From Deltaproteobacteria bacterium (GTDB taxonomy: Bacteria > Myxococcota > UBA727 > VGSZ01): a DNA stretch of 64,000 bases. Below the pieces are notes generated by a model that ran no database searches, was not told the origin of the DNA, and saw nothing but the letters and a program-made list of their open reading frames with translations. The position numbers were made by a program, and so were the translations under genes. Position 1 is the first letter of the stretch. Each line of letters opens with the position of its first letter. The DNA is taken from the NCBI GenBank assembly GCA_016177705.1, contig JACOUT010000002.1, forward strand, positions 62,001 to 126,000, read 5' to 3'. This document shows positions 1-9,173 of the stretch, in pieces.

Positions 1-234
1 GGAGGTGTGCAGGAAGCGGAGCTCGCCGTAGGGCCCGGTGGTGTCGGGGCCGACCTTCATCAAGCCGTGCGGCACTGCGGCGCCGAGGAAGGTGGCGCCG
101 TAGCGGAACGCGAAGCCCCCGGTGCCGATGGTGGGATCGACCAGATCGACGAGCGGCGTGGGCGGCAGCAGCTCGGGGGCTGGACAGCCCAACAGCGTGA
201 CGACGGCGAGCAGCAGGGCCAAGAGCACGGGCAT
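1..234 (-). CDS. GH92-family alpha-mannosidase-like lipoprotein, N-terminal fragment
   Basis: Open reading frame running off the left edge; only the first 78 codons are present. The product starts with a short hydrophobic signal ending in a lipobox (LLGC, Cys17), so it should be an exported, lipid-anchored protein. After it come VDPTIGTGG (residues 31-39) and, further on, GAAVPHGLMKVGPDTTG. These match the conserved N-terminus of glycoside hydrolase family 92, calcium-dependent exo-alpha-mannosidases (usual form: DPFIGTGG, then PGAAxPFGMxxxSPDT). The catalytic domain lies outside the window. The gene diverges from the lipoprotein at 356. The family call rests on these N-terminal motifs only. 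Confidence 0.72.
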   Translation of the reverse strand, partial: MPVLLALLLAVVTLLGCPAPELLPPTPLVDLVDPTIGTGGFAFRYGATFLGAAVPHGLMKVGPDTTGPYGELRFLHTS

Positions 235-355
235 GGCCGCACGTCTCGCGCGCTGCGCCCGGTCGAAAAAGGGGGCAGCCCCGTGGGTGGCGCGACCTCG
301 AGGTGCCGCCCCCCTCGTCGGCGAGCCGGTCGATCGGCCGTGCTACCGTCGTGAG

Positions 356-1267
<912 letters not shown>

Positions 1268-1313
1268 GCACCTGCGCGCGTCATTGGCAGGCTGGCGCGC
1301 CGAGCGCTCGCAG

Positions 1314-3209
1314 CTACTCCACCGGATCGACCATGGTCGTCGGCAGCACCACCTGCCCGCCCTGCGTGACGCTCACCTCGTAGATGAGGAACGGCAGGTC
1401 CGGGTCGTCGATGTTGACACGCACTGACCACGTCGCCACCACGTCTCCGCGGGTCGCCACCAGCGCGTCGTTCCAGTTGTGGTGCGTGTTGGTGTAGGCC
1501 AGCTCGTCGAGGCCATCGACGAACACCACGCGATCCGCCAGCTCGACGGTGAGCGCGATGGGAGCGTACAGCGCGCTCTCGCCAACCCCTTGACCGCCCC
1601 AGCGCCTGGTCAGCCAGACGCGCGCGCTCTGATCCGCCGTCGCGAAGCGCGCGGTCTCGTCGGGTTGCGGCGAGATGCCGTCGAGGCGCGCCGGCGTCGC
1701 CAGCATCGAGGTGGTGTGCGGCCCGCCGCCGTCATCGACGTCCAGACGAAGCGAGGTCGGGCCGCCGAATTCGGAGACCGTGACGGTGTCGCCGCCGAGG
1801 GTGAAGCGCCAACCGACGTGGCCGTCCACCGTCGTCTCGGTGAGCGCGTCGATGGGCTGGCCGAGCGCCGTCACGTCGTCGAACCACAGCACCGGCCACA
1901 CCTTCTGCACTTCGAAGCCGGGCGCCGGGCCGCGCGGGCAGACGCCGAGCTGCAGCACCGCCTGATCCCAACCGAGCACGCCGATCGCCTGCACCTCGCC
2001 GGTCGGGCAGTCCATGGCGAAGCCACGCCCGAGCGAGGTCGAGTCGACGCGCAGCACGCTGCTGGCCGCGTACGTCGACGTCGTCTCGGCGCCGGTGTCG
2101 AGCGCGCGCTCGACGATGTCGAAGGAGGCGGGCGGGTTGTAGCCGTTGATGCCGGCGAAGCGCACCTGGCGCACCGCGGTGCCTTGCGGCGTCGCCTGCG
2201 GTGAGAAGAACAGCGCCCACGCGGAGGCGTCGCGATCGAAGTCGATGACGCTCTCCTCGAACCAATTGTGGTGCTGCGCGGCGTAGGTGTGCGGCCAGAA
2301 GCCGGTGGCGCGCGAGAACACCCAGGGGCGGTCGCTCTGCGCCACCACCGTGCTGCGCCAGTAGACCGGGTAGCTGCCGGCCATCGAGTCGGCGGTGTCG
2401 ATGTGGCGCAGCACCACGGCGGTCTTGCTGCCCGCATCACCCGTGATCAGCTCGAGGGCGCCGTAGAGCGTGAGGTAGCCGGACGACGGCGGCTCACAGA
2501 GCTCGAGATAGGCCGACACCGACGCGCTCGCGTCCTCGAAGCCGAAGGACACCTCCCAGCTCTCGCCGTAGACGATCTCGGGGTTGTTGCCGGTGGCGTC
2601 GCGCGAGATCGAGATCTGCTCGAGGATGGCGCCGGCCGAGCCGAGCGGGAAGCGCACGGTGGCGCGCAGCACGTCCATCGAGGGGTAGCTCTCGATGGCC
2701 CAGGCGTCGACGATCGCGTCGCCGCTGCACACGCTGGTCAGCAGCCGATCGCCGCCGAACGGGCTGCGCTCGAGGAAGACGCCCTCGAGCGCGGCCTCGG
2801 CGAGCTGTTGCTGGCCGAAACCCGGGCGCTGCTGCGCCGGGATGCGCACGCGCGTCTTGGCCGCCTGCTCGCTCGCGCGGTCGGCGCCTTCGCGCCACGC
2901 GTTGCACAGCTCGAGGTCGGTGTCCCAGCGGATCACCAGGTTCTCGAAGCGGGTGCCGACCAGCGAGGTGTCGCCGGGCCCCACCGGCGGGTCGTCGGCG
3001 GGGCACTCGGGCGGAGGCGGCGGTGGCGGTGGTTCGCCCTCGCCTTCACCCTCACCCTCGCCCTCCCCTTCGCCCTCGCCCTCCCCTTCGCCCTCCCCTT
3101 CGCCCTCGCCTTCGCCCTCCCCCTCGGCAGGGGGCGGCGGACAGCCGGCGGCGATGAGCGAGTAGACGACCAGGGCGAGCGGCACGGCGACGAGCTGGGG
3201 GCGTGACAT
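1314..3209 (-). CDS. large surface lipoprotein with Glu-Gly linker, function unknown
   Basis: 631-residue predicted lipoprotein. ATG at 3209 is preceded by a good ribosome site (AGGAGC). The signal peptide ends in the lipobox IAAGC, followed by Pro residues, about 15 Glu-Gly pairs and a run of eight prolines. The remaining 560 residues are rich in aromatic and acidic residues with few Cys, and look like repeated beta-strands. Examples are DRPWVFSRATGFWPHTYAAQHHNWFEE in the middle and AYTNTHHNWNDALVATRGDVVA near the end; the HHNW motif occurs twice, suggesting an internal repeat or a polysaccharide/lyase-type fold. I do not recognise the family. The gene is convergent with the lipoprotein ending at 1267. 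Confidence 0.75.
   Translation of the reverse strand: MSRPQLVAVPLALVVYSLIAAGCPPPPAEGEGEGEGEGEGEGEGEGEGEGEGEGEGEGEPPPPPPPPECPADDPPVGPGDTSLVGTRFENLVIRWDTDLELCNAWREGADRASEQAAKTRVRIPAQQRPGFGQQQLAEAALEGVFLERSPFGGDRLLTSVCSGDAIVDAWAIESYPSMDVLRATVRFPLGSAGAILEQISISRDATGNNPEIVYGESWEVSFGFEDASASVSAYLELCEPPSSGYLTLYGALELITGDAGSKTAVVLRHIDTADSMAGSYPVYWRSTVVAQSDRPWVFSRATGFWPHTYAAQHHNWFEESVIDFDRDASAWALFFSPQATPQGTAVRQVRFAGINGYNPPASFDIVERALDTGAETTSTYAASSVLRVDSTSLGRGFAMDCPTGEVQAIGVLGWDQAVLQLGVCPRGPAPGFEVQKVWPVLWFDDVTALGQPIDALTETTVDGHVGWRFTLGGDTVTVSEFGGPTSLRLDVDDGGGPHTTSMLATPARLDGISPQPDETARFATADQSARVWLTRRWGGQGVGESALYAPIALTVELADRVVFVDGLDELAYTNTHHNWNDALVATRGDVVATWSVRVNIDDPDLPFLIYEVSVTQGGQVVLPTTMVDPVE
3033..3125 (-). 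repeat. hexamer array encoding about 15 Glu-Gly pairs
   Basis: In-frame hexamer array directly after the lipobox of the large lipoprotein, bordered on the protein side by proline runs. Confidence 0.93.
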
Positions 3210-3342
3210 GGGAAGCTCCTGGCTTGGGCAAAGCACTCGGCGTGCCTGCAAGGGTAGCGCCCGAACGCCGTTTTCCCAGGGCCCGCCACGGAATTTCGTC
3301 ACGCTGCGTGGTCGCGGTCGCTGCACCCGCTAGCATCGTGGG

Positions 3343-3888
3343 GTGCTGTTGCTCGTCCTCCACCTGCTCGCGCAAGCGCCGCAACCACAGGCCCAAGCGA
3401 TGAACCCTCCGCCTGCGAGCGCCGTCGCGCCCGCGATCGATCGTGTCACGCAGTTGTTGCGCAAGCGCGGCATCAACGCCGTCGTCACGGACCACAAGAT
3501 CACGGTCGGCGGTGTGCGCCGCGCGACGCTCGACGTCACCGTGTGGCGCATCGATCGCCGCCCGAACCGGCCGCGCGAGCTGGTGGAGCGCGACGTGCCC
3601 GCGGCCGGCGGCTTCACCATCAGGATCCAGTCGATGGCGATGCTGCCGCAGATCATGACGCAGTTCTCGATGCCGCCCGGCGATCCGAAGTCGCCGCTCG
3701 CGCCGGAGGCAACCTTCGAGCTGGTCGATGACACCGGCAAGGCCGCGCTGTCCACTCGGTGGTACGCCAAGCCCGGCGCGCTCAGCGCGCCGGGCCCGCA
3801 CCTGATCGTCGAGATCGAGGCCGCACCCGACGTGCCGGCCGCGCTCCTCGACGCTGCCGCAGCGGCCGCCGTGCTTCCCGGTAACTGA
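3343..3888 (+). CDS. small secreted protein, function unknown
   Basis: 181-residue protein starting at GTG 3343, with a short hydrophobic N-terminus (LLLVLHLLAQA) that may be a signal peptide; an alternative start is the ATG at 3400. The body has mixed alpha/beta character: a helix IDRVTQLLRKRG, a strand pair INAVVTDHKITVGGVRRATLDVTVW, and a long hydrophobic strand near the C-terminus. There are no cysteines and no motif I recognise. It stands alone between the divergent lipoprotein gene and the next plus-strand gene. Codon use matches its neighbours, so it is probably real. Confidence 0.6.
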   Translation: MLLLVLHLLAQAPQPQAQAMNPPPASAVAPAIDRVTQLLRKRGINAVVTDHKITVGGVRRATLDVTVWRIDRRPNRPRELVERDVPAAGGFTIRIQSMAMLPQIMTQFSMPPGDPKSPLAPEATFELVDDTGKAALSTRWYAKPGALSAPGPHLIVEIEAAPDVPAALLDAAAAAAVLPGN

Positions 3889-3903
3889 TGCGGCGGTGTC
3901 CGC

Positions 3904-3921
3904 GCACATCGGGCGATGTGC
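3904..3921. terminator. perfect inverted repeat after the 3343 gene, possible hairpin
   Basis: GCACATCG-GG-CGATGTGC, an 8-bp perfect inverted repeat 16 bases downstream of the stop codon at 3888. It can fold as a 7-bp stem with a GGGC loop. No T-run follows, so an intrinsic terminator is possible but a protein-binding palindrome is equally plausible. Confidence 0.35.
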
Positions 3922-3997
3922 CGAGCGCCGGCAGTGATCCGCGCCACACCTTGATCTGTCGCCGACAACCCACCTGTAGGTGAGTGGGAGGTGATTC

Positions 3998-5860
3998 ATG
4001 CGCGGCGCCATGCGAAGCGTCATCCCTGGTGCGCGGAGGCTCGCCGCTGCGGTGGCGCTGCTGCTGTCACCGGTGGCCGCCTGCGAATGCGGTGAGACCT
4101 TGAGCGCCGTGCGCGGCGCCGTCAGCGGGCAGCTCTGCGACGCCGAAACGGGCGCCGGCGTCCCAGACCTCCCGGTCGCGATGACGCTCGGCGACGGCAG
4201 CCGCCGTGACGTCGTCACCGACGCGCGCGGGTCCTTCGTCGCGACCGGCCTCCCTCCCGGTGATGCCGTCATCAGCGCGACCGTCGCTGACGACGACGTG
4301 CGTGAGCTCGCCGTTGAAGTGGTGCCGCAGCAGACCACCGTGATCACGGATCCAGCGTGCCGCGAGCTGCCCGGCCACGCCGGCGCGGGCGGCATCGAAG
4401 GCACCATCTGCAATCGGCACACGGGCGCGCTCGTGACCGACGCTCTCATCGTGCTGCAGTTGGCGAACGGGCAGCTCGCCAGCACCACCACGGACGCCGA
4501 CGGTCACTTCTCGCTCGCCAACGTACCGGCCGGCCAGCAACTGCTCACGGTGCAGGCGGCGGGCTTTCAGCGCAGCTTCCTCGTCGACGTGGCGGCAAAC
4601 GCGATCACGGAGCTCGACCTCGGCAGCGACTGCTTCCCCACCAACGCCAACGCCGGCACGCTCTCGGGTTCCTTCTGTGACGCCGCAGGCGGCCCGTTGG
4701 TCGGCGCCGCCGTCTCGGCGACGGACGCCGCGGGCGACGAGCGCACCGACGTCACCGACACGGACGGCGCGTTCTTTTTGAACGCGCTCGCGCCCGGCCC
4801 GGCGTCGGTGCGCGTGGTGCGCGCGCCGGACGTCTCGGAGACGCTGGCGGCCACCGTGCTCGCTGGTGAGGACGTCGTCGTCGCCGCCAGTCCGGGCGCG
4901 CTCTCTTGTGAAGGTGGCGGCGACGACGGCGAGACCGGCCGTATCGAGGGCACGCTGTGCGCGCCCGACGGCGAGACCTCGCTGGCGCAAGCCACCGTGT
5001 ACATCGTGCGCGGCGACGGCACGCGCGCCCAGACCACCACCGACGCGAACGGTCACTTCGTGCTGCAGAACGCACCCGCAGGCGCGCAGGTGCTGCACGT
5101 CGAGAAGGGCAGCTTCTCGGCGACCATCGACGTGGTGGTGCCGGTGAACGGCACGCTGTCCATCCCGGCCCAGGACTGCGAGGTAGACTTGGGCGGCGTG
5201 CGCATCGCCGTGGTCACCGGCGAGTGGGACGACGTCGGCACCGTGCTGCTCGACGTCGGCGTGCCTGCGGGCGACATCACCACGTTCGAGGGCTTCTCCT
5301 CGGGCACGTCGTGGGTGACCACGCTGCTCGAGAACCCGGCGACGCTCGCGAGCTACGACATCGTGTTCATCAACTGCGGCGCCGACACCATCGAGGCCAT
5401 CGAGTCGCCGAGCGCGCTGGCCAACCTCCGGCAGTTCGTCACCGACGGCGGCAGCGTCTACACCAGCGACTTGACGTACGACCTGATCGAGGCCGCGTTC
5501 CCGAGCTTCATCGACTTCCTCGGCGACGACACCGTGCTGCAAGACGCCGTGCAAGGCGAGATCGCCGACGCACTGCCGGCGGTGGTGAGCGACGCCGCGC
5601 TGGCAGGCGCGCTCGGCACCACCAACGTCTCGATCGCGTATCCCTACGGCTTCGCGGTGATGCAGAGCGCGTCGTCGGGCGTGCGCGTCTATATCCGCGG
5701 CGACGCGCCGCTCTGGACGGGCGGCAGCCTGTCGAACGTGCCGCACACCGCCGGTTTCACGGTGGGAGCAGGCAACGTCATCTACACGTCGTTCCACCAG
5801 GAGCCGGGCGTGAACGCGACGCTCGAGCAGGTGCTGCGGCTGTTGATGTTCGAGCTGTAG
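3998..5860 (+). CDS. lipoprotein with four carboxypeptidase-regulatory-like domains and a GATase-like C-terminal domain
   Basis: 620-residue exported protein. The start is supported by GGGAGGTG upstream. The signal region ends near VAACEC, so Cys30 may be lipidated. Four consecutive beta-sandwich repeats follow (about residues 42-115, 127-205, 220-300, 310-395). Each opens with a SGQLCD/EGTICN-type strand and carries a TDxDGxF turn (TDARGSF, TDADGHF, TDTDGAF, TDANGHF), the hallmark of carboxypeptidase-regulatory-like (CarboxypepD_reg) domains. Residues about 400-620 form a different alpha/beta domain (VRIAVVTGEWDDVGTVLLD, then YDIVFINCG, then LRQFVTDGGSVYTSDLTYD) that looks like a ThuA/class I glutamine-amidotransferase fold. 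It probably binds a surface ligand rather than acting as an amidotransferase. There is no Glu-Gly linker. Confidence 0.78.
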   Translation: MRGAMRSVIPGARRLAAAVALLLSPVAACECGETLSAVRGAVSGQLCDAETGAGVPDLPVAMTLGDGSRRDVVTDARGSFVATGLPPGDAVISATVADDDVRELAVEVVPQQTTVITDPACRELPGHAGAGGIEGTICNRHTGALVTDALIVLQLANGQLASTTTDADGHFSLANVPAGQQLLTVQAAGFQRSFLVDVAANAITELDLGSDCFPTNANAGTLSGSFCDAAGGPLVGAAVSATDAAGDERTDVTDTDGAFFLNALAPGPASVRVVRAPDVSETLAATVLAGEDVVVAASPGALSCEGGGDDGETGRIEGTLCAPDGETSLAQATVYIVRGDGTRAQTTTDANGHFVLQNAPAGAQVLHVEKGSFSATIDVVVPVNGTLSIPAQDCEVDLGGVRIAVVTGEWDDVGTVLLDVGVPAGDITTFEGFSSGTSWVTTLLENPATLASYDIVFINCGADTIEAIESPSALANLRQFVTDGGSVYTSDLTYDLIEAAFPSFIDFLGDDTVLQDAVQGEIADALPAVVSDAALAGALGTTNVSIAYPYGFAVMQSASSGVRVYIRGDAPLWTGGSLSNVPHTAGFTVGAGNVIYTSFHQEPGVNATLEQVLRLLMFEL

Positions 5861-5916
5861 CGCGGGCGCTTGTCGCCCTCGACCGTTCGATCTATCGGCC
5901 GGGCGTGGAGGTCTCC

Positions 5917-7845
5917 ATGTCGCGCCGGTCCCTGCTGCTCCCCGTGGTCGCCCTGACCCTCGTGTCGCTCACGCCCGCCTGCCCCGGTGAGGGCGAGGGC
6001 GAGGGTGAGGGCGAAGGTGAAGGTGAAGGCGAGGGTGAAGGTGAAGGTGAGGGTGAGGGTGCGGCCGACGGCGCCGCGTGCAGCGCGTCCGCCGACTGCG
6101 AGAGCGGTCTGTGCACCGGCTTCTTCACGACGAGCCCGCTCATCACCGACTTCTGCACCCAGGAGTGCTCCGACGACGCCGGCTGCGCGGACGTCTTCGG
6201 CGCCGGGGTGGCGGGCACCTGCGCGCAGACCCAGCTCGGCGGCTTCTGCTTCCCGAGCTGCGAGACAAACGACGACTGCGACGCCATCGGCGGCGGCATC
6301 TGCGTGCTCGAGCTCACCGGCCCCGACACGGCGGCCGGCTGCCTGAAGGCGCGCGGCACCGCCTGCGCCCTCGACGGCGACTGCGCCGCCGACGAGAGCT
6401 GCGCCGTGCTCGGCGGCGCGGGCCTCTCGTGGTTCTGCGGTCCGACGGCCGAGGTGGGCAAGCGCGCCGGCGAGACCTGCGACGACGCAGCCTTCGCCGA
6501 GCAGCAGGCCGCGCGCGCCTGCACCACCGACGCCCACTGCCAGAACGGCACCGCCTGCATCGACGACGGCGCCGGCAACCGCACCTGCCGCATCGAGAAC
6601 GTCGCCGACGCCTGCGCCTCCTTCTTCTGCTTCGAGGGGAGCTGTGCCGGCGCCTGTGCCATCGACGACGACTGCGCGACGGGCAGCCGCTGCCAGTTCT
6701 TCGACTTCAGCGCCGACCCCGCCGTCACCGACTTGTATGGCTTCTGTATGCCGTATGCCGGCAGCGGCACCGTGTGCAACGCCGACAGCGACTGCACCAG
6801 CGGTGAGCACTGCGGCGTCGCGCAGAACGCGACCGGCGAGACCATCACGGCCTGCCGCGCGCCCGACCCGGGCGACGTGCAGATCGGCGAGCGCTGCGGC
6901 GACACCGTGCTCACGCGTGACGTCATCGAGCCGAGCGAGGGCTGCGTCACCAACCTGTGCGGCTACGACGACGGCGAACAGCGCTGCCTGGCGGTGTGCG
7001 ACGTCGACGGCGACTGCGGCGCCGGCTCCTCCTGCGTCAAGTTCGCCATCAACGACGCCGACGCGCTCGGCATCTGCGTCACCGGCGACCGCTGCACCAC
7101 CAACGCGGACTGCGACGGCGCCACCGAGTTCTGCCAGCCGGTGGGCGGCGCCACGGCCGTCGAGTACGTGTGCACTGCGCAGCTACCCGGCACGCTCGAC
7201 GGCGGCGCCGTCTGCTCGTTCGACAACCTGGCCGCGCTGTGGGGCGTCGAGTGCTTCACCGACGCCACCTGCAACACGTCGGTGACCGGCGCGGTCTGCG
7301 ACATGGCCTCGCGGAGCTGCGTCGAGCCGCTCGCCGGCACCTGCGAGCGCGGCTGCGACGTCGTCAGCTTGACCTGCACGCGCAACTGCACGCAGGACGA
7401 CCAGTGCGGCACCAACGGGAGCTGCGAGGGCGTCGCGGTGGTGCTGCGCGCCAATGTCGCCGAGGATCCGGCCGATGACGACCTCGGCTTCTCCGGCGTC
7501 TGCTCGGTGCGCGCCGGCTCACGCGCGGCCTGCACCTCGAGCGCGGGCTGCACCGGCACCGAGAAGTGCCAAGCACGGCTGACGCTCGCCGGCGCGGTCG
7601 CGCCCTTCTGCGCCGAGCCCCCCACCGGCGCCACCGCCGCGCCGGGCGCCGCGTGCGGCATCATCGCGGACGCGCTGGCGCTGTGCACCGAGGGCCTGTG
7701 TGACGGGCTCGACGTCGCCAACGGCGATGCGTCCGGCAACTGCCGCACGCTGTGCGCTGTCGACGGCGACTGCACCGCCCCGCAGACCTGTCAGGTGGTG
7801 GAGAACGCGCTCGGCGCCGGGCTCGACGTCAGCGTCTGCAAGTAG
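5917..7845 (+). CDS. Cys-rich surface lipoprotein with CxxDxDC repeats
   Basis: 642-residue predicted lipoprotein. ATG at 5917 has GGAGG seven bases upstream, and the signal peptide ends in LTPAC. Twelve Glu-Gly pairs directly follow the lipidated Cys. The rest is built of short Cys-rich modules of about 40-60 residues with spacing like CSASADCESGLC, CALDGDCAADESC, CNADSDCTSGEHC and CAVDGDCTAPQTC. The CxxDxDC signature is common in myxobacterial surface proteins and likely forms small disulphide-bonded, possibly calcium-binding knots. A related protein with the same layout is encoded at 16001. Function unknown; adhesion or cell-surface display is a guess. It converges with the S58 peptidase gene. 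Confidence 0.82.
   Translation: MSRRSLLLPVVALTLVSLTPACPGEGEGEGEGEGEGEGEGEGEGEGEGAADGAACSASADCESGLCTGFFTTSPLITDFCTQECSDDAGCADVFGAGVAGTCAQTQLGGFCFPSCETNDDCDAIGGGICVLELTGPDTAAGCLKARGTACALDGDCAADESCAVLGGAGLSWFCGPTAEVGKRAGETCDDAAFAEQQAARACTTDAHCQNGTACIDDGAGNRTCRIENVADACASFFCFEGSCAGACAIDDDCATGSRCQFFDFSADPAVTDLYGFCMPYAGSGTVCNADSDCTSGEHCGVAQNATGETITACRAPDPGDVQIGERCGDTVLTRDVIEPSEGCVTNLCGYDDGEQRCLAVCDVDGDCGAGSSCVKFAINDADALGICVTGDRCTTNADCDGATEFCQPVGGATAVEYVCTAQLPGTLDGGAVCSFDNLAALWGVECFTDATCNTSVTGAVCDMASRSCVEPLAGTCERGCDVVSLTCTRNCTQDDQCGTNGSCEGVAVVLRANVAEDPADDDLGFSGVCSVRAGSRAACTSSAGCTGTEKCQARLTLAGAVAPFCAEPPTGATAAPGAACGIIADALALCTEGLCDGLDVANGDASGNCRTLCAVDGDCTAPQTCQVVENALGAGLDVSVCK
5989..6060 (+). repeat. 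hexamer array encoding 12 Glu-Gly pairs
   Basis: In-frame array immediately after the lipobox cysteine of the Cys-rich lipoprotein. Confidence 0.95.
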
Positions 7846-7937
7846 ACCGAGCCTGCGGTGCGGGCGGACGTCATGGTCCGGCTAGGGATTGCTCCGCCCC
7901 AACCCTCGCTCCCGGCCCGCCCCCGAGGGCGCGCGGG

Positions 7938-9173
7938 TCAACCGGCGTGCGGCCGCGCCAGCAGGTCGCGCACGCGATCGAGCGGCAGCGCGGGCGCGAT
8001 GTGGTTGTTGGCGCCCACCTGATCGCCCGCCATGCAGATGGCGTTCAGCACCGCCTCCTCGGTGGCGGCGATGGCGGCGCGGAACAGCGGGTCGATGTGC
8101 TCGTCGGACAGGAGCGACACCGACAGGATGCGCTTGCTCGCGGTGCGCGGGTAGGTGTTGCCCGTCGAGAACGCGATGATGATCTCGCCCGAGCCATGGC
8201 CCGCGTAGCTGCCGGTGCGCCCGATGCCGAGCGCGGCGCGCTTGGCGATGCGCGCGAGCTGGTGCGCCGAGAGCGGAGCGTCGGTGGCGACGACCGTGAT
8301 GATGCTGCCGTAGGTGCCGCCCCGCTTGGGGATGTGCTTGAAAACAGGCGCCAACGCCTCGCCGATAGACGCGCCCGCGAAGCGCAAGTCGGGCGTGCGC
8401 CCGAAGTTCGACTGCACGAGCACGCCGACCGCGAAGCCCCCCTCGCGCGCGGGCAGCACGCGCGACGAGGTGCCGATGCCGCCCGCGAAGTCGAAGGTGA
8501 TCATGCCGGTGCCGGCACCCACGCCCCCCTCGGCCACCGGTCCGACCGCGGCGCGCTCGAGCGCCTCGAAGACGTGCACGTCGCGCACGTGCCGGCCCGC
8601 GATGTCCGAGAGCCAGGAGTCGTCGCACTCGCCGATCACCGGCAGCACCGTGTCGTGCTCGCGGCCGATGCCGGGGTTGTGCTTGGTCATCCAGCGCACG
8701 GTGGCGTCGTGCGCCGCGCCTACCGCCAGCGTGTTGGTGAGCACGATGGGCGTCTCGAGCAGGCCCCACTCGTTCACCTGCACGAGGCCGGTCATCTCAC
8801 CAGCGCCGTTCAAGACGAAGCCGCTCGCCGCCAGCCGCTCCATGAAGACGTTGCCGGGCGGTACGATGGCGGTGACGCCCGTGCGCGCCGGCCCCTTGCC
8901 CACCTCGAGCGTGCCGGAGCCGTGCACCACGGTGGCGTGGCCGACGCGCACGCCCTGCACGTCGGTGATGGCGTTGTGGCGACCCGGTGCATAGTGCCCG
9001 AGCGCCACGCCGAGGTCGCGGGCGCGCGCGCGCGGCCCCGAGGCGGTCTCGTCGAGCACCGCGGCGCCCTCCATGGTCCACGCCTCGACGCGCTGGTCGG
9101 CGTTGCCGGGTGCCTCGCCGTCTTGCTCGTCGCCACCGTCGCCGCCGTCGCCGTCGCCGCGCTCGATGCTCAT
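7938..9173 (-). CDS. peptidase family S58 (DmpA/BapA type) aminopeptidase
   Basis: 411-residue protein matching the DmpA/beta-aminopeptidase family along its length: NAITDVQGVRVGHAT at the start, VNEWGLLETPIVLTNT, GGVGAGTGM and the block GSIITVVATDAPLSAHQL. These enzymes self-cleave between Gly and Ser; the new N-terminal Ser (here Ser290 in YGSIITVV) is the nucleophile. They release N-terminal L-, D- or beta-amino acids from small peptides. ATG 9173 overlaps the stop of the upstream ATP-grasp gene (ATGA) and has AGGAGG upstream, so the two are translationally coupled. The N-terminal extension of about 40 residues is acidic and Gly-rich. No signal peptide is seen, so it is cytoplasmic. Confidence 0.92.
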   Translation of the reverse strand: MSIERGDGDGGDGGDEQDGEAPGNADQRVEAWTMEGAAVLDETASGPRARARDLGVALGHYAPGRHNAITDVQGVRVGHATVVHGSGTLEVGKGPARTGVTAIVPPGNVFMERLAASGFVLNGAGEMTGLVQVNEWGLLETPIVLTNTLAVGAAHDATVRWMTKHNPGIGREHDTVLPVIGECDDSWLSDIAGRHVRDVHVFEALERAAVGPVAEGGVGAGTGMITFDFAGGIGTSSRVLPAREGGFAVGVLVQSNFGRTPDLRFAGASIGEALAPVFKHIPKRGGTYGSIITVVATDAPLSAHQLARIAKRAALGIGRTGSYAGHGSGEIIIAFSTGNTYPRTASKRILSVSLLSDEHIDPLFRAAIAATEEAVLNAICMAGDQVGANNHIAPALPLDRVRDLLARPHAG

